In this document: positions 45,650 through 54,093 of the stretch, one piece after another | Layout of the letters: every line of letters starts with the position of its first letter | Position numbering within the stretch: position 1 is the first letter of the stretch | Assembly: GCA_046710535.1 (NCBI GenBank) | Contig: JBKEHH010000004.1 | Location: 1-64,000 of the forward strand | Direction: 5' to 3' | Source of the DNA: CAWVSB01 sp046710535 | Lineage (GTDB): Bacteria > Pseudomonadota > Gammaproteobacteria > Pseudomonadales > CAWVSB01 | DNA length: 64,000 nt | Notes under the pieces: generated by a model | Told to the model about the DNA's origin: nothing | Seen by the model: only the letters and a program-made list of their open reading frames with translations | Databases searched by the model: none | Translations under genes and position numbers: made by a program

Positions 45650-45901
45650 CTAGCCGCCCGTTACCGGTGGATAAAATGCCACTTCGTCCCAGTCAGCCAC
45701 GGCGTATTGCGCATCTACTATCTTATGATTGACCGCAATAATGACGTTGGCTGCGGTTAGTACCTCTCGCCATTTTGGGGTATGCATATTAATAAGCGTA
45801 TCGCGTAAATCATTTATGATACTCAGGTCTGTGGCCACCACCTCAACTTTAGACTGCCCTAGTTCGTCTTTAAATCGACCAAAAAATAACACCTTAATCA
45901 T
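45650..45901 (-). CDS. moaD: molybdopterin synthase sulfur-carrier subunit
   Basis: 83 residues, ubiquitin-like, ending in the required Gly-Gly (AFYPPVTGG). IKVLFFGRFKDELG and AVNHKIVDAQYAVADWDEVA are typical. The start at 45901 is set by an ATGA overlap with the moaC stop; a longer frame to 45916 would overlap moaC further without reason. Confidence 0.93.
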   Translation of the reverse strand: MIKVLFFGRFKDELGQSKVEVVATDLSIINDLRDTLINMHTPKWREVLTAANVIIAVNHKIVDAQYAVADWDEVAFYPPVTGG

Positions 45902-46383
45902 ATTGCTGCTTTCCAATCACCACTGCGGCCACCACTTTTCTCAAGCAGCTTTATATCACCAATTACCATGCCTTTATCCACCGCTTTACACATATCGTAA
46001 ATAGTTAAACCGGCCACAGATACGGCTGTTAACGCCTCCATTTCCACGCCGGTTTGCGATGCTAGCTTACACACTGCGGTAATTACTACCTCGTTAGCCG
46101 CAGCATCGGCGTGCAAATCAACCTTCACTGAACTAAGCATTATCGGATGGCACAGTGGAATCAATTCAGAACATTTTTTAGCCGCTTGAATTCCGGCAAT
46201 ACGTGCAACGGCAAACACATCACCTTTTTTATGCGTACCGCCAGTAATCATAGCAAGGGTTGCTGGCATCATTTTTACCCGGCCCTGGGCCACAGCAATA
46301 CGATGCGTTATAGCTTTATCAGACACATCAACCATGCTGGCATGACCGTGTTCATCTAAATGGGTAAACTTGGTCAATTTCAT
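45898..46383 (-). CDS. moaC: cyclic pyranopterin monophosphate synthase
   Basis: 161 residues with LIPLCHPIMLSSVKVD, GVEMEALTAVSVAGLTIYDM and CKAVDKGM, the hallmark MoaC strings. It turns the MoaA product into cyclic pyranopterin monophosphate. Its ATG overlaps the stop of the upstream MBL gene (ATGA), and its own stop overlaps the moaD start in the same manner. moaA is not in the window. Confidence 0.95.
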   Translation of the reverse strand: MKLTKFTHLDEHGHASMVDVSDKAITHRIAVAQGRVKMMPATLAMITGGTHKKGDVFAVARIAGIQAAKKCSELIPLCHPIMLSSVKVDLHADAAANEVVITAVCKLASQTGVEMEALTAVSVAGLTIYDMCKAVDKGMVIGDIKLLEKSGGRSGDWKAAI

Positions 46384-47474
46384 ACCCTCAATTGTATTTC
46401 TTCGCTTACCCGGCCTTCTCTTTTCACCGGCACGGCTACATTTTTATTAATTGAGGTATAACTGTATACCCCGTTATCTTCTAGCATGCGAACAATCTTG
46501 CCGCGCGCCATTAGCAAATGTAAATGTGCAATACACTCACCCAAGGCCAACACTATTTGGGATTTGTCCAATTCACGTTTAAACATTACCGACAACAAGT
46601 CTACCGAGTTGTGTCCAGTCATACAGGTGTATTCAAGAACATCTAAATGATCTTCATGATGATCAATCAATTGCTGCAGGCGCTCTTGTACACCAAAAAA
46701 TGGCAAACCGTGGGCGGGTAAAATCAATGTGTCATCGGGTAACAGCTTAAAACGCTCATGAGAATCTAGCCACAAGGCTAACGGATTTGCCTCAGGCTCA
46801 ATGGCCAATACGCTAACATTAGAGGTAATAGTGGCAATTATCTGATCGCCGGCCAGTAATACTTTTTTATCAGCACTGTACAAACACGCATGTTCTGGCG
46901 AATGTCCTTCGCCTACCATAATCTTCCAAGGAGTATCAAAAATTAACTCGTCACCTTCTCGCAGGCGGTTAAATGCTACGGGCATAGGCTCAACTATGTC
47001 AGCAAAGCCTCTCGAGCGCTGACGAAAGCCTTCAACAAACTCGTCAGCTAAACCTGCGCGGCGCAAAAAGTTTTCCGTAGTCCATGCTAACGATGAGCCG
47101 GAGCTCTCGCTAAAGGTCCGGCCAGAAAAATACTCGCCAAAAGACATATACAACGGTACCCGCAGTTTGTCAGTCAACCAGCCTGCCTGACCCACATGAT
47201 CTGGGTGCATATGGGTTACAATCACCCCAACAATTGGCTTGCCATCTAGCTCGTTATCAAATATCTGCTGCCAATACTGCTGTACATTATCGCCTTTAAT
47301 ACCAGTATCGATAATAAGCCAACCGTCACCGCTATCGAGTAAGTACAAATTAATATGATTTAGCGACATTGGCAGCGGCATTCTTAACCATTTAATACCC
47401 GGAGCAACATCTATCGTTGCACCAAATTCTGGCGGCGTAGTAAACGGGAAGTCCAATGCGTCGGCATTACTCAT
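46380..47474 (-). CDS. MBL-fold metallohydrolase, coupled to moaC
   Basis: 364 residues. The metallo-beta-lactamase core contains THMHPDHVG (first metal ligands), GEGHSPEHACLY and ILPAHGLPF. A C-terminal helical, winged-helix-like part (LDVLEYTCMTGHNSVDLLSV to GVYSYTSI) resembles the LACTB2/YcbL-like group. It probably hydrolyses a thioester or similar ester, but the substrate is unknown. Position at the head of a moaCDE operon with ATGA overlap is notable, yet it has no known role in molybdopterin synthesis. Confidence 0.85.
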   Translation of the reverse strand: MSNADALDFPFTTPPEFGATIDVAPGIKWLRMPLPMSLNHINLYLLDSGDGWLIIDTGIKGDNVQQYWQQIFDNELDGKPIVGVIVTHMHPDHVGQAGWLTDKLRVPLYMSFGEYFSGRTFSESSGSSLAWTTENFLRRAGLADEFVEGFRQRSRGFADIVEPMPVAFNRLREGDELIFDTPWKIMVGEGHSPEHACLYSADKKVLLAGDQIIATITSNVSVLAIEPEANPLALWLDSHERFKLLPDDTLILPAHGLPFFGVQERLQQLIDHHEDHLDVLEYTCMTGHNSVDLLSVMFKRELDKSQIVLALGECIAHLHLLMARGKIVRMLEDNGVYSYTSINKNVAVPVKREGRVSEEIQLRV

Positions 47475-47626
47475 AAAACAGTATCTCTTTAAATTTAGCG
47501 TATTAGTGTAGCGTATATTAGCGCCGATTTTTTACATATTTATGTTAACAATCGCTATATTCTGCTTATATGCCTTAACATTTACTTTTGCTATTATCAG
47601 TGGGCATAATTAAAAAAGACAGACTA

Positions 47627-48007
47627 ATGAAATTACTTAACGCTTTCGTCATCGCCGTATGTACTGTGTACACAGGCGGTAGCTTTGCGCTCAATCTGGG
47701 TGATGCACCGGAATCGGCGACTCTTGGCGATGCATTAGAATTACGCATACCAATAGAAGCCGACGGCCTTAATGCGGACCAAATAATTGTAAAAATTGCA
47801 CCGATTGATTTACACATTAAGCAAAAGGTTGATTATTCAAGTATTCCTAGCGATATAAAACTAACCGTTAATACTGACGACGAAGGGGTTTTTGCCCTCA
47901 TAACAACTCAACGGCCAATTAACCAACCGTATATTGAATTCATCGTCAAATTGCAGTCGTCGACGGGTACTTTGTATAAACGCTACCAGGTGATGTTAGA
48001 CCCCTAA
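47627..48007 (+). CDS. secreted FimV-N-terminal-domain-like protein
   Basis: 126 residues: a signal peptide (LLNAFVIAVCTVYTGGSFA) and then LNLGDAPESATLGDALELRI and further to INQPYIEFIVKLQSSTGTLY and YQVMLDP. This follows the pattern of the conserved N-terminal domain of FimV, which in full length also has a LysM, a membrane helix and a large cytoplasmic tail. Here only the periplasmic domain exists and the frame stops at the domain's end. It might bind peptidoglycan or pilus-assembly parts, but that is inference. Start chosen at the Met preceding the signal peptide. Confidence 0.6.
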   Translation: MKLLNAFVIAVCTVYTGGSFALNLGDAPESATLGDALELRIPIEADGLNADQIIVKIAPIDLHIKQKVDYSSIPSDIKLTVNTDDEGVFALITTQRPINQPYIEFIVKLQSSTGTLYKRYQVMLDP

Positions 48008-48034
48008 CGGCATTGACTAATTTTTAGCCAAAAA

Positions 48035-48066
48035 AAAACCGCAAACGTTATGTTATGCGGGTTTTT
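48035..48066. terminator. imperfect hairpin between the FimV-like gene and the tRNAs
   Basis: CCGCA (48039-48043) pairs with TGCGG (48056-48060). Eight A residues precede the stem and a G and five T residues follow it. It could end both the plus-strand gene and the minus-strand tRNA transcript. Confidence 0.55.
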
Positions 48067-48070
48067 AAAT

Positions 48071-48147
48071 TGGGGTGGCCGACGGGTCTTGAACCCGCGA
48101 CATCCGGAATCACAATCCAGTGCTCTACCAACTGAGCTACGGTCACC
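48071..48147 (-). tRNA. tRNA-His (GTG)
   Basis: 77 bases including encoded CCA. The anticodon GTG is flanked by the loop and stem CTGGATTGTGATTCCGG. The extra 5' G (G-1) faces a C before CCA, the histidine identity element. TpsiC is GGTTCAAG. The acceptor stem GTGACCG/CGGCCAC has one A-C mismatch at the fourth pair. Last of a three-tRNA minus-strand cluster (Pro, Arg, His). Confidence 0.93.
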
Positions 48148-48188
48148 ATTAAGTCATTCACTTGATCGGCCATCTGTGCACCTATTCA

Positions 48189-48265
48189 TGGTGCGCCCGA
48201 CAGGATTCGAACCTGTGACCGTCCGCTTAGAAGGCGGGTGCTCTATCCAGCTGAGCTACGGGCGC
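48189..48265 (-). tRNA. tRNA-Arg (TCT)
   Basis: 77 bases including encoded CCA. The acceptor GCGCCCG/CGGGCGC is perfect, the D arm is AGCTCAGCTGGATAGAGC, the anticodon stem-loop CCGCCTTCTAAGCGG carries TCT, and TpsiC is GGTTCGAAT. Middle member of the cluster; reads AGA (and AGG by wobble). Confidence 0.95.
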
Positions 48266-48287
48266 ACAGACGAATAACAAGTGAAAA

Positions 48288-48364
48288 TGGTCGGGGTAGA
48301 GAGATTCGAACTCCCGACATCCTGCTCCCAAAGCAGGCGCGCTACCAGACTGCGCTATACCCCG
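48288..48364 (-). tRNA. tRNA-Pro (TGG)
   Basis: 77 bases including encoded CCA. The acceptor is CGGGGTA/TACCCCG, the anticodon stem-loop CCTGCTTTGGGAGCAGG carries TGG, and TpsiC is AGTTCGAAT. First gene of the cluster, reading away from folD, which starts on the other strand 174 bases away. Confidence 0.95.
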
Positions 48365-48537
48365 ACATATTCATTACTTTAAAGGGCTACCCCTTGAAAG
48401 CCAGCGCATAATACTCAGTTGCATAAGGCTCGTCAACGCAAAACCGGTCAAAAAATACAGTTTTGATACTTTGCCTCAAACAACCACCATGCGAGAATAG
48501 CGCACTTATCAAAACCATCACACAAATGAGTGACAAA

Positions 48538-49383
48538 ATGGCAGCATTAGTATTAGACGGCAAAGCCCTAGCAAAGAAAACCGAAGCTGAATTAAGCGCC
48601 CGCGTTAATCGTTTAGTTGAAAAGAGTGGCGGCCAAAAACCGATTTTAGCCACCATATTAGTTGGTGATGACCCCGCCTCTGCTACTTATGTCAAAATGA
48701 AAGGCAATACTTGCAAACGTATTGGCATGGATTCAATAGCGGTGGAAATGCCTAGCACCACCACTACTGATGAATTACTGGCAAAAATCAATGAATTAAA
48801 TAGCGACTGTAATGTCCACGGCATTTTATTACAGCATCCTGTACCCGAACAAATTGACGAACGCGCTTGTTTTGATGCCATTAATTTGGCTAAGGATGTG
48901 GATGGTGTGACCTGCCTAGGGTTTGGCCGTATGGCAATGGGTGAAGACGCTTATGGCTGCGCTACGCCACAAGGTATTATGCGTTTACTTGAGGCCTATG
49001 GCATTGAAATCAGCGGTAAACATGCTGTTGTCGTTGGCCGCAGCCCTATTTTGGGCAAACCGATGGCAATGATGTTGTTACAGAAAGACGCAACAGTAAC
49101 TATCTGTCATTCACGTACCAAGAACTTAGCAGACTTAATTAAGCAGGCCGACATTGTTGTAGGCGCTGTCGGCCGCCCTGAATTCATTAAAGGTGAATGG
49201 ATTAAAGAAGGCGCGGTTGTCGTTGATGCGGGCTATCACCCGGGTGGAGTTGGCGATGTCGAGTTGTCGGCAATTATTGATAAAGCCAGCGCCTATACGC
49301 CTGTTCCTGGCGGCGTAGGACCGATGACAATTAACACGTTGATCTTACAAAGCGTTGAGTCAGCCGAGAAAAGCTTAGCCTAA
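48538..49383 (+). CDS. folD: methylenetetrahydrofolate dehydrogenase / cyclohydrolase
   Basis: 281 residues (E. coli 288). PILATILVGDDPASATYVKM contains the catalytic Lys region, and VHGILLQHPVPEQID, DVDGVT, CATPQGIMRLLEAY, VVVGRSPILGKPMAMMLL and PVPGGVGPMTINTLI are all hallmark. It interconverts 5,10-methylene-, methenyl- and 10-formyl-tetrahydrofolate. The start at 48538 aligns with the E. coli start (MAA..DGK); an in-frame ATG four codons earlier is an alternative. It supplies one-carbon units for MetH. PurT uses free formate instead. Confidence 0.95.
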   Translation: MAALVLDGKALAKKTEAELSARVNRLVEKSGGQKPILATILVGDDPASATYVKMKGNTCKRIGMDSIAVEMPSTTTTDELLAKINELNSDCNVHGILLQHPVPEQIDERACFDAINLAKDVDGVTCLGFGRMAMGEDAYGCATPQGIMRLLEAYGIEISGKHAVVVGRSPILGKPMAMMLLQKDATVTICHSRTKNLADLIKQADIVVGAVGRPEFIKGEWIKEGAVVVDAGYHPGGVGDVELSAIIDKASAYTPVPGGVGPMTINTLILQSVESAEKSLA

Positions 49384-51126
49384 GCCTTTCTCTCTATTTT
49401 GATATAAATTAACGTCGCGCTGTGGGAATGGGATTTTAATTCCTTCTTGATCGAAACGATCTATAACAGCGCGAGTAATATCCCAATATACTGGCCAGTA
49501 GTCCTCTGTTTTAACCCAAGGGCGAACAATAAAGTTAACAGAATACTCGCCTAACTCATGAACCTTAACCAAACACTCGGGCTCAGATAGAGTTGACGGG
49601 TGATTTTCAATAATGTCTGCCAGTATATTTTCTATTCTGACTATATCTTGATTATAACCAACTCCAAATGTCATATCGACACGACGTACTTTCTGGGCAG
49701 TTATATTGTTAATAACATCACCCCAGATTTTATTGTTTGGGATTATTAAAGTTTGATGGTCAATTGTTAGTACCGTGGTAGATACCAAATTCATACTGTT
49801 AACATTACCCTTTACTGCGCCGGTCTCTATAAAGTCACCGACATCGTAAGGCCGATAAACTAGAATCATAATGCCCGAAGCAAAATTGCTTAGCGTATCT
49901 TGCAGCGCAAACCCAATAATAAAACCAATAACACCAATACCCGCCAAAACAGGTGCGAGTGACACGCCCATTTGGCTAATGGCCATTAGAATACCGATAA
50001 TCAAAACGGAGCGGGACGTAATAGCAACGAGCATATCGCCCATTAACTTCGAGACAGATCCTTTCGACCGATCGATAGCCTTACGCGTAATTTTGCCAGC
50101 TAATTTTGATAAGTAATAAGCAGCTAGCACTAAAAATGAAAAGATAACCAATTTAAATAAGATTTCAGAACTGTATCGAGTGGTAAAGATAAGTGCTCTG
50201 TCCAGCCAGTTAGTCACTAGACCTATAAAAATTTTAGGTTTAAGTATGTCGGTGGTCAGCTCGCCGGTTACTCGGATCAACAGCTGCCGATACGTCGAGC
50301 TCTCAATATTACTTTCGTCCATTAACCTAATAGTTGTGCGCAGACTAGAAGTTACAATGCTTAGTTTTTTCTGCACTAATCGAAGATCAGCTTTTAAATC
50401 GGCGTTTTCTTTATCAACAGATAAATTGGCTTGCGCTCGATCACGCTCTGACACCGTTATTTGAGTTTGCCCAGATAATGTCTCAGCCCTGGTATATAGT
50501 GATTCTTTAAGGTAAGCCTCGGTCTCATCATTATTGAAATTAAGCTTTACCAAATTTGCGTTATGCGTAGATATAGCTTGGTATAAAATATCAGAATAAT
50601 AGTTCATCTCGCTAAGCTTCAACACAGACTCGTCGGATAGCGCACTAGACTTAAATGAATTCTTACCAAGAGACTTAACGTGTTCGTCCATATTCCGTCT
50701 AGCTCTTGGGCCAAGCGGTAACATCAACTTACGCAATTCAGCAGTCGCAGCGTCAGTATTTAACTGCGCGGTTTGCTGTTTTACCACGTTATTAGTCAAA
50801 TCAGTTAACCGATCAACCATATCCATCTGACGCTGAGTTAAGCGCAAAAATAACGAGGCAGTATCACCAGAATCATTAGCTATTTGTTCTTTTAAATAGG
50901 TTACGTCAGTGCGAGTTTTATCGAGCGCAGCCCAATACTGTTCTATTTCAATCTGTAATTTATGCCGCGGCTCAACTTGCTCGTCGCTCTCTAACTTTTC
51001 AACCAAAAGCGCTGGTGCAACATTCGTTGTAGATGACTCATTTTGCGCCACAACATAGGCAGATTGTGCGAAGGCAAAACACAGTAAACTATAACAACAA
51101 ACTCTAAAAAATTGACTTAATCTCAT
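49375..51126 (-). CDS. MscS-family mechanosensitive channel with large periplasmic N-terminus
   Basis: 583 residues. A signal peptide (SLLCFAFAQSAYVVA) is followed by a helical, coiled-coil-rich periplasmic part to about residue 300 and then three membrane helices. The pore helix region is LAPVLAGIGVIGFIIGFALQ..LSNFASGIMILVYRPYDVGDF. The beta domain has TVLTIDHQTLIIPNNKIWGD and the cytosolic cage ends with GIKIPFPQRDVNLYQ. It probably relieves osmotic pressure. The 3' end overlaps folD by 9 bases, converging. Confidence 0.9.
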   Translation of the reverse strand: MRLSQFFRVCCYSLLCFAFAQSAYVVAQNESSTTNVAPALLVEKLESDEQVEPRHKLQIEIEQYWAALDKTRTDVTYLKEQIANDSGDTASLFLRLTQRQMDMVDRLTDLTNNVVKQQTAQLNTDAATAELRKLMLPLGPRARRNMDEHVKSLGKNSFKSSALSDESVLKLSEMNYYSDILYQAISTHNANLVKLNFNNDETEAYLKESLYTRAETLSGQTQITVSERDRAQANLSVDKENADLKADLRLVQKKLSIVTSSLRTTIRLMDESNIESSTYRQLLIRVTGELTTDILKPKIFIGLVTNWLDRALIFTTRYSSEILFKLVIFSFLVLAAYYLSKLAGKITRKAIDRSKGSVSKLMGDMLVAITSRSVLIIGILMAISQMGVSLAPVLAGIGVIGFIIGFALQDTLSNFASGIMILVYRPYDVGDFIETGAVKGNVNSMNLVSTTVLTIDHQTLIIPNNKIWGDVINNITAQKVRRVDMTFGVGYNQDIVRIENILADIIENHPSTLSEPECLVKVHELGEYSVNFIVRPWVKTEDYWPVYWDITRAVIDRFDQEGIKIPFPQRDVNLYQNREKGLG

Positions 51127-51201
51127 TAAATTAAACCTATAGTGGAAACTTCATATAGTATTTTTAAGATACCAATTAATGACCACAATTACACGGGGAG
51201 A

Positions 51202-52203
51202 TTAACGATAGGAACCAGCGGTGCGCATCGTCCACTGTTTAAAGCTTCGATAAAATGACCGTGTTTCGCTATAGCCCAATTTCACCGCAATTGTTTCCAT
51301 GGTAAAATCTGTATTTTTTAAATAATACAAAGCTAATTCCAAGCGCAAAGAATTAAGTACATCTTTAAAACTAGTGCGCTCTTGTTCCAAGCGGCGCTGC
51401 AAAGTACGACTACTTATCCCTAGTTCGCCTGCTACCATTGAGCTAGTAGGCACTTTGTCGCCTATAGTTAGCCGTAATAGACTTTCTACCTTAGCTGTCA
51501 TGGTTTGATGCCTGCTTAGCTTGGCCATCTGCTGGGTGGCATGATCAAGTAAAGTCTTTAACAGCTGCTCATTCGCTTGCGGCAAAGGAATATCTAAGAG
51601 TTCGCTGGCTATTCGAATACCACTACCTACTTGATCAAATAACACCTCACAGCCAAAAATATTTTCATATTCAGCTATCAGGCTGCTATCACCAGGGGGG
51701 CTGTGCTCAAACCAAACACTGGCTGGCGCATCAAATTTTAAAAAGGTTTTTGAATAAGTAGCCCACGATGCCAACACATGTTCTACCTGGTGTCGCTTTA
51801 CCAAAGGGTCAATAAACTGGCAATGCCAGCGCTGAAATACGAAATCGCGTTCATACTCAATAGTCGTCACGCCCATGTCGCCCACTATAGTTTCATACAA
51901 AGGAATCATCGCTTGCGCTTTGCGCAAGGTTGAACAACTTAAAGAGATATATCCCAATACGCTGTATGAAGCTGGCTCGACAAACTTAGCCGCATGCAAG
52001 CCAAAACAGCTGTCAGCACTAGCCTCAATCAGCAAGGCCAACAGTTTCTCCATTGCTGTCATAGAAATATGCGAGGCATTATCTTGTATATCTAACGCGG
52101 AAATACCGCTGGACTCGAGTAATGGCAGACAATCAATTCCATAAGCGTGTGCAGCTTTTAAATACTGCGCAATGGCTGGCACAGACGCCAGGCCCTTTGC
52201 CAC
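51202..52203 (-). CDS. AraC-family transcriptional regulator (Arabinose_bd N-terminal type)
   Basis: 333 residues. The N-terminal domain resembles the OruR/ArgR-like 'Arabinose_bd' group (SADSCFGLHAAKFVEPASYS, VLGYISLSCSTLRKAQAMIP). The C-terminal pair of helix-turn-helices has SSMVAGELGISSRTLQRRLE and METIAVKLGYSETRSFYRSF. Regulators of this group commonly sense lipids, fatty acids or their alcohols. It is divergent from the AGPS-like operon, separated by 251 bases, and is its likely regulator. I could not fix an operator by eye. Confidence 0.88.
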   Translation of the reverse strand: MAKGLASVPAIAQYLKAAHAYGIDCLPLLESSGISALDIQDNASHISMTAMEKLLALLIEASADSCFGLHAAKFVEPASYSVLGYISLSCSTLRKAQAMIPLYETIVGDMGVTTIEYERDFVFQRWHCQFIDPLVKRHQVEHVLASWATYSKTFLKFDAPASVWFEHSPPGDSSLIAEYENIFGCEVLFDQVGSGIRIASELLDIPLPQANEQLLKTLLDHATQQMAKLSRHQTMTAKVESLLRLTIGDKVPTSSMVAGELGISSRTLQRRLEQERTSFKDVLNSLRLELALYYLKNTDFTMETIAVKLGYSETRSFYRSFKQWTMRTAGSYR

Positions 52204-52454
52204 AGTTTGAGATTGAAGATTTGAGATAATGGATTCCCATCGTTTGGCGCGAATTGTGACACCAATGGCTTAACGAGACACTGATTTGCTCTGATTTTTG
52301 ATTAAAATAATAGTCTCATACCGCCATTGTATGGGCAATTGAAAGACTGCTTTCTGATCCGACCAAGATAAGCGAGTAGTGTATGATCCCATTAGCTTGC
52401 GGTTTTACTTAAGCAAACCAATGACCAAACAAAAATAACCAACTGGATAAGACT

Positions 52455-54059
52455 ATGAAACGCTGGAATGACTGGGGTAATGAGAATAGCGAGTACATAA
52501 CTGAGCTAACTGACGGCTTAAAAATGGTCCTAGAGGCCCTACTTGGCCCTTCAAAACCGCTACCTCAAGCAGATTTGGCAGATATTATCGAGCAAGTTCC
52601 AGCCTCTCGCCTACCCCCACATCCGCTAGTCCAGCAAGATGAAGACATCCGGGTGCGTCATGCCCGCGGCCATAGCTTCCCCGACTGGTTAGCGATGCGC
52701 TACGGCACAATAGGCGTATTTCCAGATGGTGTTGCCCTGCCTGAAACGGCCGCGCAAGTGAAAGAATTATTACAATACGCCAAAGAACACAGTATTACTG
52801 TTATCCCTTACGGCGGCGGCACTTCAGTTGTTGGCCACATCAACCCGCAAGCCGGCAACCAACCGGTGCTTACCATTGATATGGGAAAAATGGATCAGTT
52901 AATTGATTTAGATACGCAAAGCTTGATTGCTACATTTGGTGCCGGTGCACCTGGCCCAAAAGTTGAGCAACAACTGAAAGCACAAGGTTACACACTCGGC
53001 CACTATCCACAGTCATGGGAGCTTTCTACAGTTGGTGGTTGGATCGCCAGTCGCTCTAGCGGGCAACAATCATTGCGCTATGGCCGGATTGAACAAATGT
53101 TTGCCGGTGGTAGTGTCGAAACATTAGCAGGTACACTAGAGATACCGACCATCCCCGCCTCATCTGCAGGGCCATCAGTCAGTGAGATGATTCTGGGTTC
53201 AGAAGGTCGTATGGGTATTATCACCGAGGCGAAAGTACGGGTAAAACCACTGCCAGAGCACGAGTCATTCCACGTTGTATTTTTCCCATCTTGGAACAAC
53301 GGCCTTAGCTGCGTGCAGCAACTGGCACAGCGCGGTATTCAATTATCGATGCTGCGCTTAAGCAATGCATTAGAAACTACCAGCCTATTGATTATGGGCG
53401 GCCACCCACTTGAAGCGCTAGACAAAATGCTGGCGGAGCATGACATTGGTGAAGGCAAAGTCATGATGACTTATGGGCTTACCGGCAATAAAGACCAATG
53501 CGATGCAGCCAAAACCTTTACCCAAAAGTGCTACCAAGAATTCGGTGGTGTCGAGGGTGGCAGTGAACTAGGTGAGCGCTGGGAACACGGCCGATTTAGA
53601 GCACCCTATTTGCGTGAACCTCTAGGTAACGCCGGTTACGTTGTAGATACAATGGAAACCTGCCTGGACTGGGGTGTCGTGGATGACGCGGTCAATAGTA
53701 TTGAAGAAGCAATCGGCAGCGCCTTAGCTGATGAGAATGAACCGGTTTATGTCTACACCCATCTGTCCCATGTTTACAGCCAAGGCTCTAGTGTTTACAC
53801 CACCTATTTATATCGTTGCTGCGACAGCCATGATGAAACTCATAAGCGTTGGTTAAAGCTGAAAACCGCAGGGGCTAAGCAAATAGTAGCGCTAGGTGGA
53901 ACCATCAGCCATCAACATGGCGTAGGGGCAGACCATAGAGACTATTTATCGGCTGAGAAAGGTGAGCTAGGTATCGATGCGATTCGTAGCGTTTGCGAAA
54001 CCTTTGACCCACAGCAATTAATGAATCCAGGCAAGCTCTTGCCCGATGCCCGCAAATAA
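52455..54059 (+). CDS. FAD-linked oxidase resembling alkyl-DHAP synthase (AGPS)
   Basis: 534 residues of the VAO-type flavoprotein fold. The N-terminus MKRWNDWGNEN recalls the RWNGWG start of alkylglycerone-phosphate synthases. FAD-binding strings are VIPYGGGTSVVGH and GHYPQSWELSTVGGWIASRS with SGQQSLRYGRIEQMFAGG. The C-terminal active-site segment is TISHQHGVGADHRDYL (human enzyme: SLSHHHGVGKLR), and FDPQQLMNPGKLL closes the domain. The eukaryotic enzyme swaps the acyl of acyl-DHAP for a fatty alcohol, making the ether bond; running backward it would break it. D-lactate or glycolate oxidases are less likely because of the AGPS-specific N-terminus and His motif. First gene of the operon, with GGATAAG upstream. 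Confidence 0.78.
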   Translation: MKRWNDWGNENSEYITELTDGLKMVLEALLGPSKPLPQADLADIIEQVPASRLPPHPLVQQDEDIRVRHARGHSFPDWLAMRYGTIGVFPDGVALPETAAQVKELLQYAKEHSITVIPYGGGTSVVGHINPQAGNQPVLTIDMGKMDQLIDLDTQSLIATFGAGAPGPKVEQQLKAQGYTLGHYPQSWELSTVGGWIASRSSGQQSLRYGRIEQMFAGGSVETLAGTLEIPTIPASSAGPSVSEMILGSEGRMGIITEAKVRVKPLPEHESFHVVFFPSWNNGLSCVQQLAQRGIQLSMLRLSNALETTSLLIMGGHPLEALDKMLAEHDIGEGKVMMTYGLTGNKDQCDAAKTFTQKCYQEFGGVEGGSELGERWEHGRFRAPYLREPLGNAGYVVDTMETCLDWGVVDDAVNSIEEAIGSALADENEPVYVYTHLSHVYSQGSSVYTTYLYRCCDSHDETHKRWLKLKTAGAKQIVALGGTISHQHGVGADHRDYLSAEKGELGIDAIRSVCETFDPQQLMNPGKLLPDARK

Positions 54060-54093
54060 ACTAATTACCGACTAAATGTGATGGCTACTAGCA

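Noticed and set aside
48050..48277. Open frame of 75 codons on the plus strand across the tRNA genes
   Set aside because: It is the antisense of tRNA-His and tRNA-Arg; such translations are a well-known annotation artefact.
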